Origin: Bacillus sp. RO2 | GTDB lineage: Bacteria; Bacillota; Bacilli; Bacillales; Bacillaceae_I | Length of the DNA: 64,000 nucleotides | Reading direction: 5' to 3' | Assembly: GCF_012911845.1 (NCBI RefSeq) | Contig: NZ_JAAXCU010000048.1 | Location: forward strand, 124,001-188,000 | Shown: in pieces, positions 15,710 through 25,311 of the stretch | How the letters are laid out: each line of letters opens with the position of its first letter | How positions within the stretch are numbered: position 1 is the first letter of the stretch | Position numbers and translations under genes: made by a program | Notes under the pieces: model-generated | What the model was told of the DNA's origin: nothing | Seen by the model: the letters and a program-made list of their open reading frames with translations, nothing else | The model's database searches: none

Positions 15710-17582
15710 TAAGCACTATACAATTGGAATGGCAGGGCATATTGACCATGGCAAAACTACGTTGACGAAAGCTCTGACCGGTGTGGATACGGATAGGCTT
15801 AAAGAAGAGAAGGAGAGGCAGATATCCATTGAGCTGGGGTATGCGCCTCTAAAGATGGCTGATGGCTCCCTTTTATCAATTATTGATGTGCCAGGGCATG
15901 AACGATTCGTTCGGCAGATGATTGCAGGGGTTTCTGGAATCGATCTGGTCATATTGGTTGTCGCTGCAGATGAAGGAGTAATGCCACAAACGAGAGAACA
16001 TTTGGAAATTGTTAAATTCCTGCAGATTCAAAAAGGTATTATCGCTATAACCAAAAAAGATAAAGTGGAAGAAGAATTTCTGGAGCTTGTTAAAGAAGAA
16101 ATCATGGACGAGTTAGAGGGTTCCGTATTTCAACATGCGCCAGTTGTCTTTATAGACAGTACAAAAAATATAGGCATCGATGAGTTGAAGGACACGATTT
16201 TAGATCAAGTAAAGAACATAACAGTCAAGCAGGAAAGTGGAGAGTTCCGTTTGCCGATCGACCAGGTATTTACTATAAAAGGACAAGGGACGATTGTCCG
16301 GGGAACAATTATGGAAGGGTTGATTCGCACAGATGACGAACTTCAAATTCTTCCTTCAGGAGTACCTGTAAAAGCAAGGCAGTTGCAAGTGCACAGTAAA
16401 ATGGTTGGTAAAGCAATGGCGGGTCAGCGAGTTGCCGTGAATCTTCCTAATATAAGTGCTGAAGATATCAATCGAGGAGATGTGCTTGTTCATTCTCAAA
16501 CATATGAACCAACAGATACCATTGATGTATGTTTAACATTTATTAAGAAGCTTCAATATCCAATCAAGCAAAGAAGCGTATTAAAAGTACATATTGGAAC
16601 AGCCGAAGTAATGGGAAAAATCATCTTTTTTGATCGAAATGATTATCAAGATTCGCATGAAGAAGTATTGTGTCAGTTGCGATTAGAAGAAAAAATTACA
16701 GCAAAAAGAGGAGACAAGTTAATTATAAGAAGACCAACTCCAGTTGAGACAGTCGGCGGTGGTTGGGTTATTCAAACAAAAGGCTCTAAATATAAATTCG
16801 GCCAAAACACGATACGAACACTTCAAAAAGTGAAAGAAGGAAGCCCAGAAGAAAGAGTCTACCAAGCACTAAGTAAAAATAAGTTGTTAGAAATTAATGT
16901 ATTACAACAAGAAACCGGCTTAAGTAAAAAGGAGTTAGACTCTTTATTAGAAGCTGGAAAACTGATTCAAATCACAGAACATTACTTTTCAGGTCTAGAA
17001 GATGTAAAAGCTACTTTACAACAAGTATTAAACTATATCCGTGATTTTCATAAACACAACCCTTTAAAAACAGGAGTTGCAAAAGCGGAATTACTTTCAC
17101 ATTTTTCAAATTCTGTACCTAAAGATCTAGTAGCATATGTTCTCCAAGCACTTCAAGATGACCGGAAGATTATGCGACACGAAAGTTTGTTGTTTGATGC
17201 GGACTTTAAACCTCACTTCCCAGCTTCTTGGAAAAAAAGGATGGAACAAGTAGTGTCGCGTTTGGAAGGAGACGGTCTTACTCCCCAGCCATATTTGGAA
17301 TATGGACATGAGGCGGGACTTCCTGAAAAAGAGCTGCGTGAACTCCAACACTACCTCATCAAGCAGAAAAGGATGTATGCGTTGGATGACAAACATGTAG
17401 TTAGTGTGCAACATGTAGACGATTCCATAACGAAGTTAAAGATGGTATATCCAGAAAAATTAGAACTGAGCGGGGTAAAAGAGGTACTCGGTTTGTCGCG
17501 CAAATATTTAATACCTTTTATGGAATTATTAGATACGTTACAGATCACGAAAAGAGAGGACTCTGTTAGGTATTGGATATAA
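15702..17582 (+). CDS. selB: selenocysteine-specific translation elongation factor
   Basis: 626 aa from TTG 15702, with GGTGAGGGG just before it; the GTG at 15693 lies within that site and would add three residues foreign to the family. It delivers Sec-tRNA to UGA codons in complex with GTP and the SECIS hairpin. EF-Tu-like G domain: P-loop GHIDHGKTT at 12-20, DVPGHE near 64, TKKD near 118. Domains II and III follow, then C-terminal winged helices (about 370-626) that bind SECIS RNA. It overlaps the gerPF-like gene, suggesting coupled translation. Ends at a hairpin shared with convergent selD. Confidence 0.96.
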   Translation: MTDKHYTIGMAGHIDHGKTTLTKALTGVDTDRLKEEKERQISIELGYAPLKMADGSLLSIIDVPGHERFVRQMIAGVSGIDLVILVVAADEGVMPQTREHLEIVKFLQIQKGIIAITKKDKVEEEFLELVKEEIMDELEGSVFQHAPVVFIDSTKNIGIDELKDTILDQVKNITVKQESGEFRLPIDQVFTIKGQGTIVRGTIMEGLIRTDDELQILPSGVPVKARQLQVHSKMVGKAMAGQRVAVNLPNISAEDINRGDVLVHSQTYEPTDTIDVCLTFIKKLQYPIKQRSVLKVHIGTAEVMGKIIFFDRNDYQDSHEEVLCQLRLEEKITAKRGDKLIIRRPTPVETVGGGWVIQTKGSKYKFGQNTIRTLQKVKEGSPEERVYQALSKNKLLEINVLQQETGLSKKELDSLLEAGKLIQITEHYFSGLEDVKATLQQVLNYIRDFHKHNPLKTGVAKAELLSHFSNSVPKDLVAYVLQALQDDRKIMRHESLLFDADFKPHFPASWKKRMEQVVSRLEGDGLTPQPYLEYGHEAGLPEKELRELQHYLIKQKRMYALDDKHVVSVQHVDDSITKLKMVYPEKLELSGVKEVLGLSRKYLIPFMELLDTLQITKREDSVRYWI

Positions 17583-17587
17583 TGGAA

Positions 17588-17629
17588 AACGGAGCTACTG
17601 AAGTATTCAGTTAGCTCCGTTGTTGTTTA
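17588..17629. terminator. shared terminator hairpin between selB and selD
   Basis: AACGGAGCTACTGAA-GTA-TTCAGTTAGCTCCGTT, about 15 pairs. On the plus strand it ends selB (TGTTGTTT follows). On the minus strand the selD stop codon (17607-17609) lies inside the hairpin, with TTTTCC following. Confidence 0.85.
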
Positions 17630-18671
17630 CATAAATACATTTTTCTCTTTTTTCTGAAACAGATCCAATAATTGCAGCATGGACATCCTGCTCTTTCAGT
17701 TTACTTACATATTGATATGCTTCAGCTACTGGCATGCTTACAAGCAAGCCTCCTGAAGTAATCGCGTCACACAATACAAGTTGTTCATGTAGAGTGACGG
17801 AATCATGGTAATGGACATCGCTATTTAGCCATTGATGATTTGATTTAGATCCTCCTGGTATGACACCCTCTTCTGCCAACTCATATGTTCCAGTCAACAC
17901 AGGTACCTTTTTCAGGTCGATATGTAAGCTTACGCCGCTTCCGCGAGCGATTTCACTCGCATGACCTAAAAGGCCAAAGCCTGTAACGTCTGTCACAGCA
18001 TTCGGGCTGAATTCTTTCAACGTTTCAGCAGCATGTTTGTTTAGGGACGCCATGGTCTCCGTTACAAGAGTAATTTGAGCATCCGTTGCTTTTTCCCTTT
18101 TGATTGCGGTAGTTATAATGCCTACCCCGATTGGCTTTGTCAATACTAGTGCGTCCCCAGGACGTGCACCTGTATTTTTCCATATCTGTTCTGGATGGGC
18201 AAAACCTGTAACGGATAAGCCGAATTTTGGCTCCTGATCGTCAATGGAATGTCCGCCAACTATGACTGCACCAGCTTCCTTCACTTTGTCCAATGCACCT
18301 GAAAGGATGGCTTGTAAAATATCTGGACCCAATTTCTTAATGGGATATCCGACAATATTTAAAGCTGTTTTTGGAGTGCCTCCCATCGCATAAACATCAC
18401 TTAATGCATTGGCACCAGCAATCTGTCCAAACATGTAAGGATCATCCACAACCGGTGTAAAATAATCGAGCGTTTGAATCATGGCTATTTCATCGGTAAT
18501 TTTATAAACTCCGGCATCATCAGAAGTGCTAAAGCCAACCAATAAATTAGGATCATGGTTATTTGCAGGTAAGTCACGCAAAACTTGCGCGAGGTCACTA
18601 GGACCAAGTTTGCATCCTCAACCAGCTTTCGTCGATAGTGATGTTAAACGAACTTTTTCGTGTTCAGTCAT
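17607..18671 (-). CDS. selD: selenide, water dikinase, a UGA-encoded selenoprotein
   Basis: 354 aa when UGA at 18618-18620 is read as selenocysteine (residue 18). The reading MTEHEKVRLTSLSTKAGUGC continues KLGPSDL and places Sec and Lys21 at the catalytic positions equal to Cys17/Lys20 of E. coli SelD. SelD makes selenophosphate from selenide and ATP for SelA. Standard translation would start at an internal Met at 18581 and lose 30 residues with the active site. The true ATG at 18671 follows AGGAGGTGGG. Glycine-rich ATP-binding parts (VGGHSIDDQEP, DVTGFGLLGH) are intact. Divergent from the Rdx gene, convergent with selB. Confidence 0.96.
18574..18592 (-). promoter_or_regulatory. SECIS-like hairpin inside selD
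   Basis: On the minus strand TCGCGCAA-GTT-TTGCGTGA, eight pairs (one G-U) with a GTT loop, beginning 26 nt after the UGA codon; the loop is 34 nt downstream. Bacterial SECIS elements are hairpins at about this distance with a G among the first loop bases. The loop is the same GTT as in the Rdx gene hairpin. Confidence 0.6.
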
Positions 18672-18743
18672 ATTACCCACCTCCTGTCTATATTAAAGTA
18701 TATTCTTACTTTTAACACTTATCCAGTGATAAAGATTTGAATT

Positions 18744-18772
18744 TTGCGAAAAGATAGTAGTTGTACTATGAT
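18744..18772 (+). promoter_or_regulatory. promoter of the Rdx selenoprotein gene
   Basis: TTGCGA at 18744-18749 and TATGAT at 18767-18772, separated by 17 bp, 66 bp before the start codon. Confidence 0.55.
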
Positions 18773-18837
18773 AGTACTAATGACTGAGAAGGAATATCTT
18801 GGTCATCGTAGTGAAAACTTGCATAGGAGGAATAACC

Positions 18838-19077
18838 ATGAGCAATTTCAAGGTATCAATCGAATTTTGCATGCAGTGAAACTACGCGCCAAAAGCCGCG
18901 AGTTTCGCGGAATCACTATTCACTCATTTCCGAACTGACATCTCATCCATGGAACTAATTCCTAGTTCAGGTGGAAAGTTTGAAGTATCGGTTAATGGAG
19001 AAAACATCTATTCGAAAAAAGAAACAGGTGTGTTCCCAAAAGCGGAAGACATTATTGCACAATTGGAGAACAAGTAA
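18838..19077 (+). CDS. SelW/Rdx-family selenoprotein (CxxU), UGA-encoded
   Basis: 79 aa if UGA at 18877-18879 is Sec (residue 14). The reading begins MSNFKVSIEFCMQUNYAPKA; the redox motif C11-M-Q-U14 lies after the first beta strand, exactly as in SelW/Rdx thioredoxin-like proteins. The second half includes IPSSGGKFEVSVNGE, SKKETGVFPKAEDI and a terminal helix, all typical of the family (C-terminal G-x-FP motif). AGGAGG lies 7 bp before the ATG. With UGA as stop, only a 13-residue peptide results, so ordinary annotation would miss it. It lies between selD and selA. Likely a redox protein; partner unknown. Confidence 0.94.
18896..18910 (+). promoter_or_regulatory. SECIS-like hairpin in the Rdx gene
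   Basis: CCGCGA-GTT-TCGCGG, six perfect pairs with loop GTT, starting 17 nt after the UGA. The spacing and G in the first loop position fit the bacterial SECIS pattern. Confidence 0.75.
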
Positions 19078-19156
19078 GAGGGAAGGGGCGACCCTTCTCT
19101 TTTACGTTTTCCTTACGGTATAATAGTAAAAGGATCCAACGGAAAAGGTGAGATAT

Positions 19157-20554
19157 ATGAAAGAAATTTTACGTAATATTCCTTCAGTTCATGAATTAAA
19201 AAACCAACATTCATTTGTGCTCCTAGGCAAAAAATACAATCTAGATGAAACCGTACTTACTTCAGTAATCAGACAGGCATTAGAGTCGGTAAGAAATAAA
19301 GTGAAAAATGGTTTGTTCATAGATAAAGATCTCACTCGTGTCATTTGGGATGAAATAGAAGAGATATTGAAAACAAAGAGTAAACCAAGCCTTCACTCTG
19401 TTATCAATGCGACAGGTACCATCCTACACACCAATTTAGGACGTGCTCGGTTAAGCAAAGAGGCAATAAACCGGGTGGTAGAAGTTGCAGAGAACTATTC
19501 CAATCTTGAGTTTGATATAGATTCTGGTAAGCGCGGCTCTAGGCACGATCTCGTGGAGGAGTTAATAAAAGAAGTAACAGGTGCAGAAGCGGCGATCGTG
19601 GTGAACAATAACGCAGCGGCTGTATTTCTAATTCTGAATGCTTTTGGTAAAGGAAAAGAAGTGATTGTTTCAAGAGGCCAACTGGTGGAAATAGGAGGGT
19701 CTTTTCGGATTAGTTCCATTATGGAGGAGAGTGGTGCCAAACTTATAGAGGTAGGGACCACTAATAAAACTCATTTAAAAGACTATGAACAAGCTTTGAG
19801 TGACGAGACAGCGATGGTATTAAAAGTACATACAAGCAATTTTAAGATAATTGGTTTTACTCGATCTGTTTCAACGGAGGAGCTTGTCGGTTTAAAACAA
19901 AGCCAAGCAGAATTAATTGTCTATGAAGACTTAGGAAGCGGTGTGCTTTTTGATTTTTCGACAAAGGGAATCGGAGAAGAGCCTGTCGTGAAAAAGGTAG
20001 TGCAAACCGGAGTTGATCTAGTATCCTTTAGTGGAGATAAGCTATTAGGCGGCCCTCAAGTAGGAATTATTGCCGGCAAGAAAGAACTGATTGAACAACT
20101 TAAAAGCCATCAATTAGCTCGGGTGCTTAGGGTGGATAAAATGAGCTTTGCTGCTTTAGAAGCGACGATGCAGGCATACGCTAATAACAAAGCGGAAAGT
20201 ATTCCTGCTGTTAGAGATATGCTTCTCACGCCAGAAGAGGTTCACGAAAAAGCCATGATATTCCTAGATTCCGTGAAAGAGTTGGAATTATTTAAATGGG
20301 ATATTTATGATGTCGAGTCAATGGTAGGCGGGGGTACCATGCCTGATGTGACTCTGCCATCCATTGCGGTTAAGGTGAACTTTGAGCCCCTTTCTGCGCA
20401 GGCTCTAGCAGACGAATTAAGAAAAGGTACCCCAAGTGTAGTTGTTCGTGTCCAAGATCAACACGTAATTCTGGATTTCCGAACTATTACACAAGGGGAG
20501 ATACCCAAGCTTGCGAAAGCTTTTCGTGAAATAGAGCTTACATATCGTGGCTAG
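19157..20554 (+). CDS. selA: L-seryl-tRNA(Sec) selenium transferase
   Basis: 465 aa from ATG 19157; the GTG at 19148 is part of the AAAGGTGAG binding site. It converts Ser-tRNA(Sec) to Sec-tRNA(Sec) using selenophosphate. PLP-dependent fold type I with the family segments [15 protein letters not shown] near 83-97, [11 protein letters not shown] near 150 and the PLP lysine at about 295 in [12 protein letters not shown], the same number as E. coli K295. The preceding Rdx gene ends 80 bp upstream. Its 3' end overlaps convergent sspP by 17 bp. Confidence 0.96.
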   Translation: MKEILRNIPSVHELKNQHSFVLLGKKYNLDETVLTSVIRQALESVRNKVKNGLFIDKDLTRVIWDEIEEILKTKSKPSLHSVINATGTILHTNLGRARLSKEAINRVVEVAENYSNLEFDIDSGKRGSRHDLVEELIKEVTGAEAAIVVNNNAAAVFLILNAFGKGKEVIVSRGQLVEIGGSFRISSIMEESGAKLIEVGTTNKTHLKDYEQALSDETAMVLKVHTSNFKIIGFTRSVSTEELVGLKQSQAELIVYEDLGSGVLFDFSTKGIGEEPVVKKVVQTGVDLVSFSGDKLLGGPQVGIIAGKKELIEQLKSHQLARVLRVDKMSFAALEATMQAYANNKAESIPAVRDMLLTPEEVHEKAMIFLDSVKELELFKWDIYDVESMVGGGTMPDVTLPSIAVKVNFEPLSAQALADELRKGTPSVVVRVQDQHVILDFRTITQGEIPKLAKAFREIELTYRG

Positions 20555-20681
20555 AATTATGCTTTTGGCGGGTATGCTGACGGTTTTTCACTTTATGAGA
20601 TCCGCTTAAAGGTGCGGGTTGGCCTGATTGATTATCTTTAGGCTGATTTCTGACCATATCTTTGTGACTGTTTTTGTTCAT
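20538..20681 (-). CDS. sspP: acid-soluble spore protein P
   Basis: 47 aa, too short for usual ORF cut-offs. Sequence [20 protein letters not shown] continues [16 protein letters not shown] and [11 protein letters not shown], almost the B. subtilis SspP pattern ([20 protein letters not shown] in that species). A forespore minor SASP of unknown job. AAAGGAGGAG precedes the ATG. In B. subtilis sspO and sspP form one operon just before citB; here they are 0.9 kb apart with another gene and array B between them. Confidence 0.93.
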   Translation of the reverse strand: MNKNSHKDMVRNQPKDNQSGQPAPLSGSHKVKNRQHTRQKHNSSHDM

Positions 20682-20816
20682 GGTTTATCTCCTCCTTTGC
20701 TTATAGTTTTTGAAAAACGGACAGGTTTATGCTCCACTGTCTGAGGTATATTTTTCTTTTAGACGGGCAGTATAGGTAGAGCTATTATTTACTTTGACCT
20801 AAAGGAGCGAAAAGAT

Positions 20817-21083
20817 ATGCCATATCATAAAGATAAACAACAAGCTTTCCAAGCAGCGCAACAAGGAACAGAACAAGCAAGAGATGTTTTCGAAGCAATT
20901 GTCAGAAATGATCCAAATTACGGGCACGATTTCAAGCGATTAGAAAATGAAGTGAACGAAGCGATGGAACAGATCAACAATGCCCTAGAGGTAGCATCTG
21001 AAACACAACGCCCTCAACTAATGCAATTTCAAGCGGATCTGCAACGTCTGATGCAGCAAGGGGAAGGGAATACGTTGGAGTAG
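20817..21083 (+). CDS. small helical protein, unknown function
   Basis: 88 aa, Gln/Glu/Ala-rich and probably all helical (QQAFQAAQQGTEQARDVFE, RPQLMQFQADLQRLMQQG), without TM or cysteines. Starts 8 bp after AAAGGAGCG. The composition resembles small sporulation-linked proteins of Bacillus, and its neighbours sspP and sspO are spore genes, but I do not recognise the family. Confidence 0.7.
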   Translation: MPYHKDKQQAFQAAQQGTEQARDVFEAIVRNDPNYGHDFKRLENEVNEAMEQINNALEVASETQRPQLMQFQADLQRLMQQGEGNTLE

Positions 21084-21112
21084 AAGGCTGTATTGTGTGA
21101 GGTCATGTTTAG

Positions 21113-21157
21113 GCCAACCTTGAACCGGTAGTTTGGGTTCTAGGTTGGTTTTTTTGG
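21113..21157 (+). terminator. terminator of the 88-aa gene
   Basis: CCAACCTTGAACC / GGGTTCTAGGTTGG hairpin followed by T7. Confidence 0.88.
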
Positions 21158-21275
21158 TGCTGATGTGGAGTGGTTGTTAATACAGATAGGTTGTTGAAGG
21201 TCTTTTGTTAGGAATCGAGGAGAAAATGCTTGTAATGGGCGAAAAAACGTCTGGCTTTTTTGGTGTTGAAAATGG

Positions 21276-21486
21276 TTCGGTCACTTTTGTTCTATCTTCG
21301 GTCAAAAAACGATGGAATTTTGAGAAGTTCGGACAATTAATAGGGGTAGTTTGGACATTTTTTGCTGGGTGTTCGGCCAATTAGAAATTTGGTTCGGTCA
21401 CTTTTCGAAAAACTTTGGACAACTTCGCAGAATCTTCGGTCACTTTTACCAAAACTTCGGTCAAATATCCAAAAATTTCGGACATT
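21276..21486 (-). repeat. 21-bp-periodic array B (GACCGAA motif, minus orientation)
   Basis: The complement TTCGGTC or a close variant (TTCGGAC, TTTGGAC, TTCGGCC) starts at 21276, 21297, 21328, 21350, 21372, 21393, 21414, 21435, 21456 and 21477: spacing 21, 31, 22, 22, then 21 five times. Same motif and period as array A but inverted, including one longer gap of 31 bp (32 in A). It fills the gene-free stretch between the 88-aa gene and sspO. Confidence 0.85.
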
Positions 21487-21545
21487 TGTATTTTGCAACT
21501 ACTATTTACCCCATACTGACGGAGTGAGATCAGCAAATAACAAAT

Positions 21546-21580
21546 ACAAAAAATCAACCCCACCAATCGGAGTTGATTTC
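21546..21580 (-). terminator. terminator of sspO
   Basis: On the minus strand AAATCAACTCC / GGGGTTGATTT hairpin with loop GATTGGT and a T run. Confidence 0.85.
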
Positions 21581-21599
21581 ACAACAATAAGTACTACTA

Positions 21600-21749
21600 T
21601 TACTGATTCTTCTTACGTTTTTTATTATTCTGCTTTTGTGCTTCTGTCAAAGGCTCATTGGAAAGTTCCTCATTGTACCCGGCACCCTTGCCCTGTCCGC
21701 TAGCACTATTCATCCCTTCAATGACATGGTTCGATTTTCTTTTTGCCAC
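21600..21749 (-). CDS. sspO: acid-soluble spore protein O
   Basis: 49 aa from GTG 21749, eight bases after GGAGGTG. Sequence [20 protein letters not shown] continues [20 protein letters not shown] and ends NNKKRKKNQ, closely matching SspO (CotK) of Bacillus. Forespore-specific minor SASP. Located directly upstream of the aconitase gene and divergent from it, as in B. subtilis. Too short for usual ORF lists. Confidence 0.95.
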   Translation of the reverse strand: MAKRKSNHVIEGMNSASGQGKGAGYNEELSNEPLTEAQKQNNKKRKKNQ

Positions 21750-21945
21750 TTTGCTTCACCTCCATTTATAGTTTCTCCTGAGGTTTGAACGTCATGTATT
21801 TGTGGAATATTATGAAAGATAAGTGTAACTTATGTGATTTGATAACTTTATTGATATTTACTTATGAGAAATGTTGTATTAAGATAATATTGTAAGGACT
21901 ATTCGGTGGGAGAAACAACTCGAAATTTGTCTCAAAGAAAAACAT

Positions 21946-21960
21946 TCGCAAACGCTTTCC
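21946..21960 (+). promoter_or_regulatory. cre-like site upstream of citB
   Basis: TCGCAAACGCTTTCC differs from the CcpA consensus WTGNAANCGNWNNCW at two positions and keeps the AAnCG core. citB is subject to carbon control in B. subtilis (CcpC, CcpA). ATAA/TTAT half-sites around 21840-21865 could be CcpC contacts. The 296 bp between sspO and citB otherwise hold no gene. Confidence 0.3.
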
Positions 21961-22045
21961 GAATCAAAGAAAGCTTGTTTTTCAATGCCTATTAATTGTT
22001 CATAGCGAGGTCCTATTAAACTATGAGTAGCAGGGGGTAATACAT

Positions 22046-24751
22046 ATGACGAAGCAAGATGTTTTTAATGCCCGCACGTCTTTTGATGTGAACGGCAAAA
22101 CGTATCATTACTATTCTTTGCAAGCGCTTGAAAAAGCAAACATTGGTAACGTATCCCGATTACCATACTCCATTAAAGTATTATTAGAATCCGTTCTACG
22201 CCAAGTAGACGGCCGTGTTATCACAAAAGAGCACGTTGAAAACTTAGCAAAATGGGGAACAGACGAGCAGAAGGACGTGGATGTACCATTCAAGCCTTCC
22301 CGTGTTATTCTTCAAGATTTCACAGGAGTTCCAGCTGTAGTTGACCTTGCGTCTTTACGTAAAGCAATGGCTGACGTTGGTGGAGATCCTCAGAAAATCA
22401 ATCCTGAAATCCCGGTTGATCTTGTCATTGACCACTCTGTACAAGTTGATAAAGCTGGTACAGCAGACTCTTTAGACTTTAACATGAAGCTTGAGTTTGA
22501 ACGTAATGCAGAACGTTACAAGTTCCTTAGCTGGGCGAAGAAATCTTTTGACAACTATCGTGCAGTTCCACCAGCAACTGGTATCGTTCACCAAGTTAAC
22601 CTTGAGTATTTAGCAAACGTTGTTCACGCTGTAGAAGAGAATGGCGAGTATGTTGCCTTCCCTGACACGCTTGTTGGTACTGACTCTCATACAACGATGA
22701 TCAATGGTATCGGTGTTCTTGGATGGGGTGTAGGTGGTATCGAAGCAGAAGCAGGTATGCTTGGCCAACCTTCATACTTCCCGGTTCCTGAAGTTGTTGG
22801 GGTTAAATTGACAGGTGCACTACCTAACGGAACAACTGCAACTGACTTAGCATTAAAAGTAACGCAAGTATTGCGTAAACATGGTGTAGTTGGTAAGTTC
22901 GTTGAGTTCTTCGGACCTGGTGTATCTGAATTACCACTAGCTGACCGTGCAACGATCGCTAACATGGCACCTGAGTATGGTGCAACTTGTGGATTCTTCC
23001 CGGTTGATGAAGAGTCTCTTGATTACATGCGTTTAACTGGACGCAGCGAAGAGCAAATCAAATTGGTAGAAGAGTATTCTAAAGCAAACGGATTATTCTT
23101 CAGCCCTGACGCTGATCCTATCTACACAGATGTAGTAGATATCGACCTTGGGGAAATCGAACCAAACCTTTCCGGACCTAAACGTCCACAAGACCTTGTG
23201 CCATTATCCATGATGCAGGAAACTTTCCGCAATGCATTAGTAGCTCCACAAGGGAACCAAGGCTATGGTTTAACTCCTACTGACATTGCTAAAGAGGTAG
23301 AAGTGACATTGGCTTCTGGTGAGAAAACAACAATGAAAACAGGATCTATTGCGATTGCATCCATTACTTCCTGTACAAATACATCCAACCCATACGTATT
23401 GATCGCTGCTGGTTTAGTTGCGAAAAAAGCGGTGGAATTAGGATTGGAAGTACCAAGCTTCGTGAAAACATCTTTAGCACCTGGTTCAAAGGTTGTTACA
23501 GGTTATCTTCACGATTCCGGACTTCAACCATATCTTGATCAATTAGGTTTCAACATCGTAGGTTACGGTTGTGCGACATGTATCGGTAACTCCGGTCCTC
23601 TAGCTGACGAAATTGAAGAAGCAGTAGCAGAAAATGACTTGCTTGTTACTTCTGTACTTTCTGGTAACCGTAACTTTGAAGGACGTATTCACCCGCTTGT
23701 AAAAGGTAACTACCTTGCATCTCCACCTTTAGTTGTGGCTTATGCGTTAGCTGGTAATGTCGATGTTGACCTTCAAAACGATGTTATCGGAAAAGACAAA
23801 GATGGAAACGATGTATTCTTCAAGGATATCTGGCCTTCTATGACAGAAGTAAAAGAAGTTGTTAAATCAACGGTAACTCCAGAGCTATTCCGTAGAGAAT
23901 ATGAGCATGTATTTGATGACAACAAGCGCTGGAATGAAATCCAGACTTCCGATGAGGCGTTGTACTCATGGGATAATGATTCCACTTACATTCAAAACCC
24001 GCCATTCTTTGAAGGGTTAACTGCTGAAGCAGGTACTGTAGAGCCACTTTCTGGACTACGTGTAGTTGGTAAGTTTGCAGATTCTGTAACAACTGACCAC
24101 ATCTCTCCAGCTGGTTCCATCGGAAAAGATACGCCTGCAGGTAAATACCTACAAGCAAACGGTGTAACTCCTCGCGAGTTCAACTCTTATGGTTCCCGTC
24201 GTGGTAACCATGAAGTAATGATGCGTGGTACATTTGCGAACATCCGTATCCGTAACCAAATCGCTCCAGGTACAGAAGGCGGCTGGACGACTTACTGGCC
24301 AACGGGCGATGTAATGAGCATTTATGATGCTTGCATGAAGTACAAAGAAGAAGGCACTGGCCTTATGGTCATCGCTGGAAAAGACTACGGTATGGGAAGC
24401 TCTCGTGACTGGGCTGCTAAAGGAACAAACTTACTTGGAATTAAAACAGTTATCGCGGAAAGCTTCGAAAGAATCCACCGTAGTAACCTTGTTCTAATGG
24501 GAGTTTTACCTTTACAATTCAAAGATGGCGAAAGTGCAGAAGTACTTGGCTTGACTGGTAAAGAAACGTTTGAAGTAGCTGTTGACGAAACAGTTAAACC
24601 ACGTGACTTTGTAAAAGTTACGGCTACAGACGAAGAAGGAAACAAGAAAGAATTTGAAGCACTTGTTCGTTTTGACAGCGAAGTAGAAATTGACTACTAC
24701 CGTCACGGTGGTATCCTGCGTATGGTATTGCGCGATAAGCTAAAAGCATAA
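22046..24751 (+). CDS. citB: aconitate hydratase
   Basis: 901 aa, full length for the AcnA/IRP1-type enzyme. It isomerises citrate to isocitrate in the TCA cycle, with a 4Fe-4S cluster held by the Cys of SCTNTSNP (near 440) and the two Cys of [10 protein letters not shown] (near 507-510). The swivel domain with [12 protein letters not shown] is in the last 200 residues. The start at 22046 follows GGGGGTAA. Aconitases of this class double as RNA-binding regulators when iron is low. Position after sspO and before a YneN-like gene matches B. subtilis. Confidence 0.97.
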   Translation: MTKQDVFNARTSFDVNGKTYHYYSLQALEKANIGNVSRLPYSIKVLLESVLRQVDGRVITKEHVENLAKWGTDEQKDVDVPFKPSRVILQDFTGVPAVVDLASLRKAMADVGGDPQKINPEIPVDLVIDHSVQVDKAGTADSLDFNMKLEFERNAERYKFLSWAKKSFDNYRAVPPATGIVHQVNLEYLANVVHAVEENGEYVAFPDTLVGTDSHTTMINGIGVLGWGVGGIEAEAGMLGQPSYFPVPEVVGVKLTGALPNGTTATDLALKVTQVLRKHGVVGKFVEFFGPGVSELPLADRATIANMAPEYGATCGFFPVDEESLDYMRLTGRSEEQIKLVEEYSKANGLFFSPDADPIYTDVVDIDLGEIEPNLSGPKRPQDLVPLSMMQETFRNALVAPQGNQGYGLTPTDIAKEVEVTLASGEKTTMKTGSIAIASITSCTNTSNPYVLIAAGLVAKKAVELGLEVPSFVKTSLAPGSKVVTGYLHDSGLQPYLDQLGFNIVGYGCATCIGNSGPLADEIEEAVAENDLLVTSVLSGNRNFEGRIHPLVKGNYLASPPLVVAYALAGNVDVDLQNDVIGKDKDGNDVFFKDIWPSMTEVKEVVKSTVTPELFRREYEHVFDDNKRWNEIQTSDEALYSWDNDSTYIQNPPFFEGLTAEAGTVEPLSGLRVVGKFADSVTTDHISPAGSIGKDTPAGKYLQANGVTPREFNSYGSRRGNHEVMMRGTFANIRIRNQIAPGTEGGWTTYWPTGDVMSIYDACMKYKEEGTGLMVIAGKDYGMGSSRDWAAKGTNLLGIKTVIAESFERIHRSNLVLMGVLPLQFKDGESAEVLGLTGKETFEVAVDETVKPRDFVKVTATDEEGNKKEFEALVRFDSEVEIDYYRHGGILRMVLRDKLKA

Positions 24752-24763
24752 TTCAACAATTCA

Positions 24764-24801
24764 TAAGCTGGTCTCTTAACACGAGGCCGGCTTTTTCTTT
24801 T
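24764..24801 (+). terminator. terminator of citB
   Basis: AAGCTGGTCTC / GAGGCCGGCTT hairpin followed by TTTC. Confidence 0.9.
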
Positions 24802-24892
24802 GAATTAAATGTTATAAAATTGACATAGGTTAAACTAGCGTACACTCATATAAATGGTTAAATGATAGTAATACACCGTAAAGGAGTAAAGT

Positions 24893-25297
24893 ATGGATGC
24901 CATTCAATTAGGTCCGCTGCTAATAAAGAAGTCTTATCTGGTTCTTCTTTTTTCATGTCTATTAGCATATCTTTATATTGCTATATACCTTAGAGAGAAA
25001 CCGGAATTGGTTACAACAGTGGAGAATCATTTAATAACTGGTTTACTGATATGGATCCTTTTCTTTAAATTCAGTATTATTATATTCAGGCCGTCCATTA
25101 TATGGACAAATCCTTTTGGACTGCTCTTTTTCACAGGGGGGACAAGGGGTTTTTATCTAGCAACATTTGTAACAACAGCGTTCTTATTTTGGAAACTTCA
25201 TCAATCCAACTTACATATTAGAACTTCAACAATCATTTTGATTCCAAGTATTATAATCATCATCTCTAGCTATTACGGAATAATGGCAATATTATAA
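24893..25297 (+). CDS. membrane protein of unknown function
   Basis: 134 aa with four hydrophobic segments and AAGGAG before the ATG. The gap to the next gene, a TlpA-type thioredoxin, is 14 bp, so the two form an operon. The sequence has no Cys pair of the CcdA/DsbD kind, so it is not an obvious electron donor. Possibly a membrane partner of the thioredoxin-like protein; an inference from position only. Confidence 0.7.
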   Translation: MDAIQLGPLLIKKSYLVLLFSCLLAYLYIAIYLREKPELVTTVENHLITGLLIWILFFKFSIIIFRPSIIWTNPFGLLFFTGGTRGFYLATFVTTAFLFWKLHQSNLHIRTSTIILIPSIIIIISSYYGIMAIL

Positions 25298-25311
25298 AGG
25301 TGGGAATGTAG

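Noticed and set aside
18744-18938. 64-codon frame across the Rdx promoter and 5' part
   Set aside because: Runs in another frame through the promoter boxes and ribosome site of the Rdx gene; no site of its own.
21362-21703. 113-codon frame with LRS-like heptads
   Set aside because: It is the translation of the 21-bp array B plus the complement of sspO; the repeating residues follow from the DNA period.
22687-24706. Several long antisense frames within citB
   Set aside because: Overlap a well-conserved gene on the other strand, have no ribosome sites and no family likeness.
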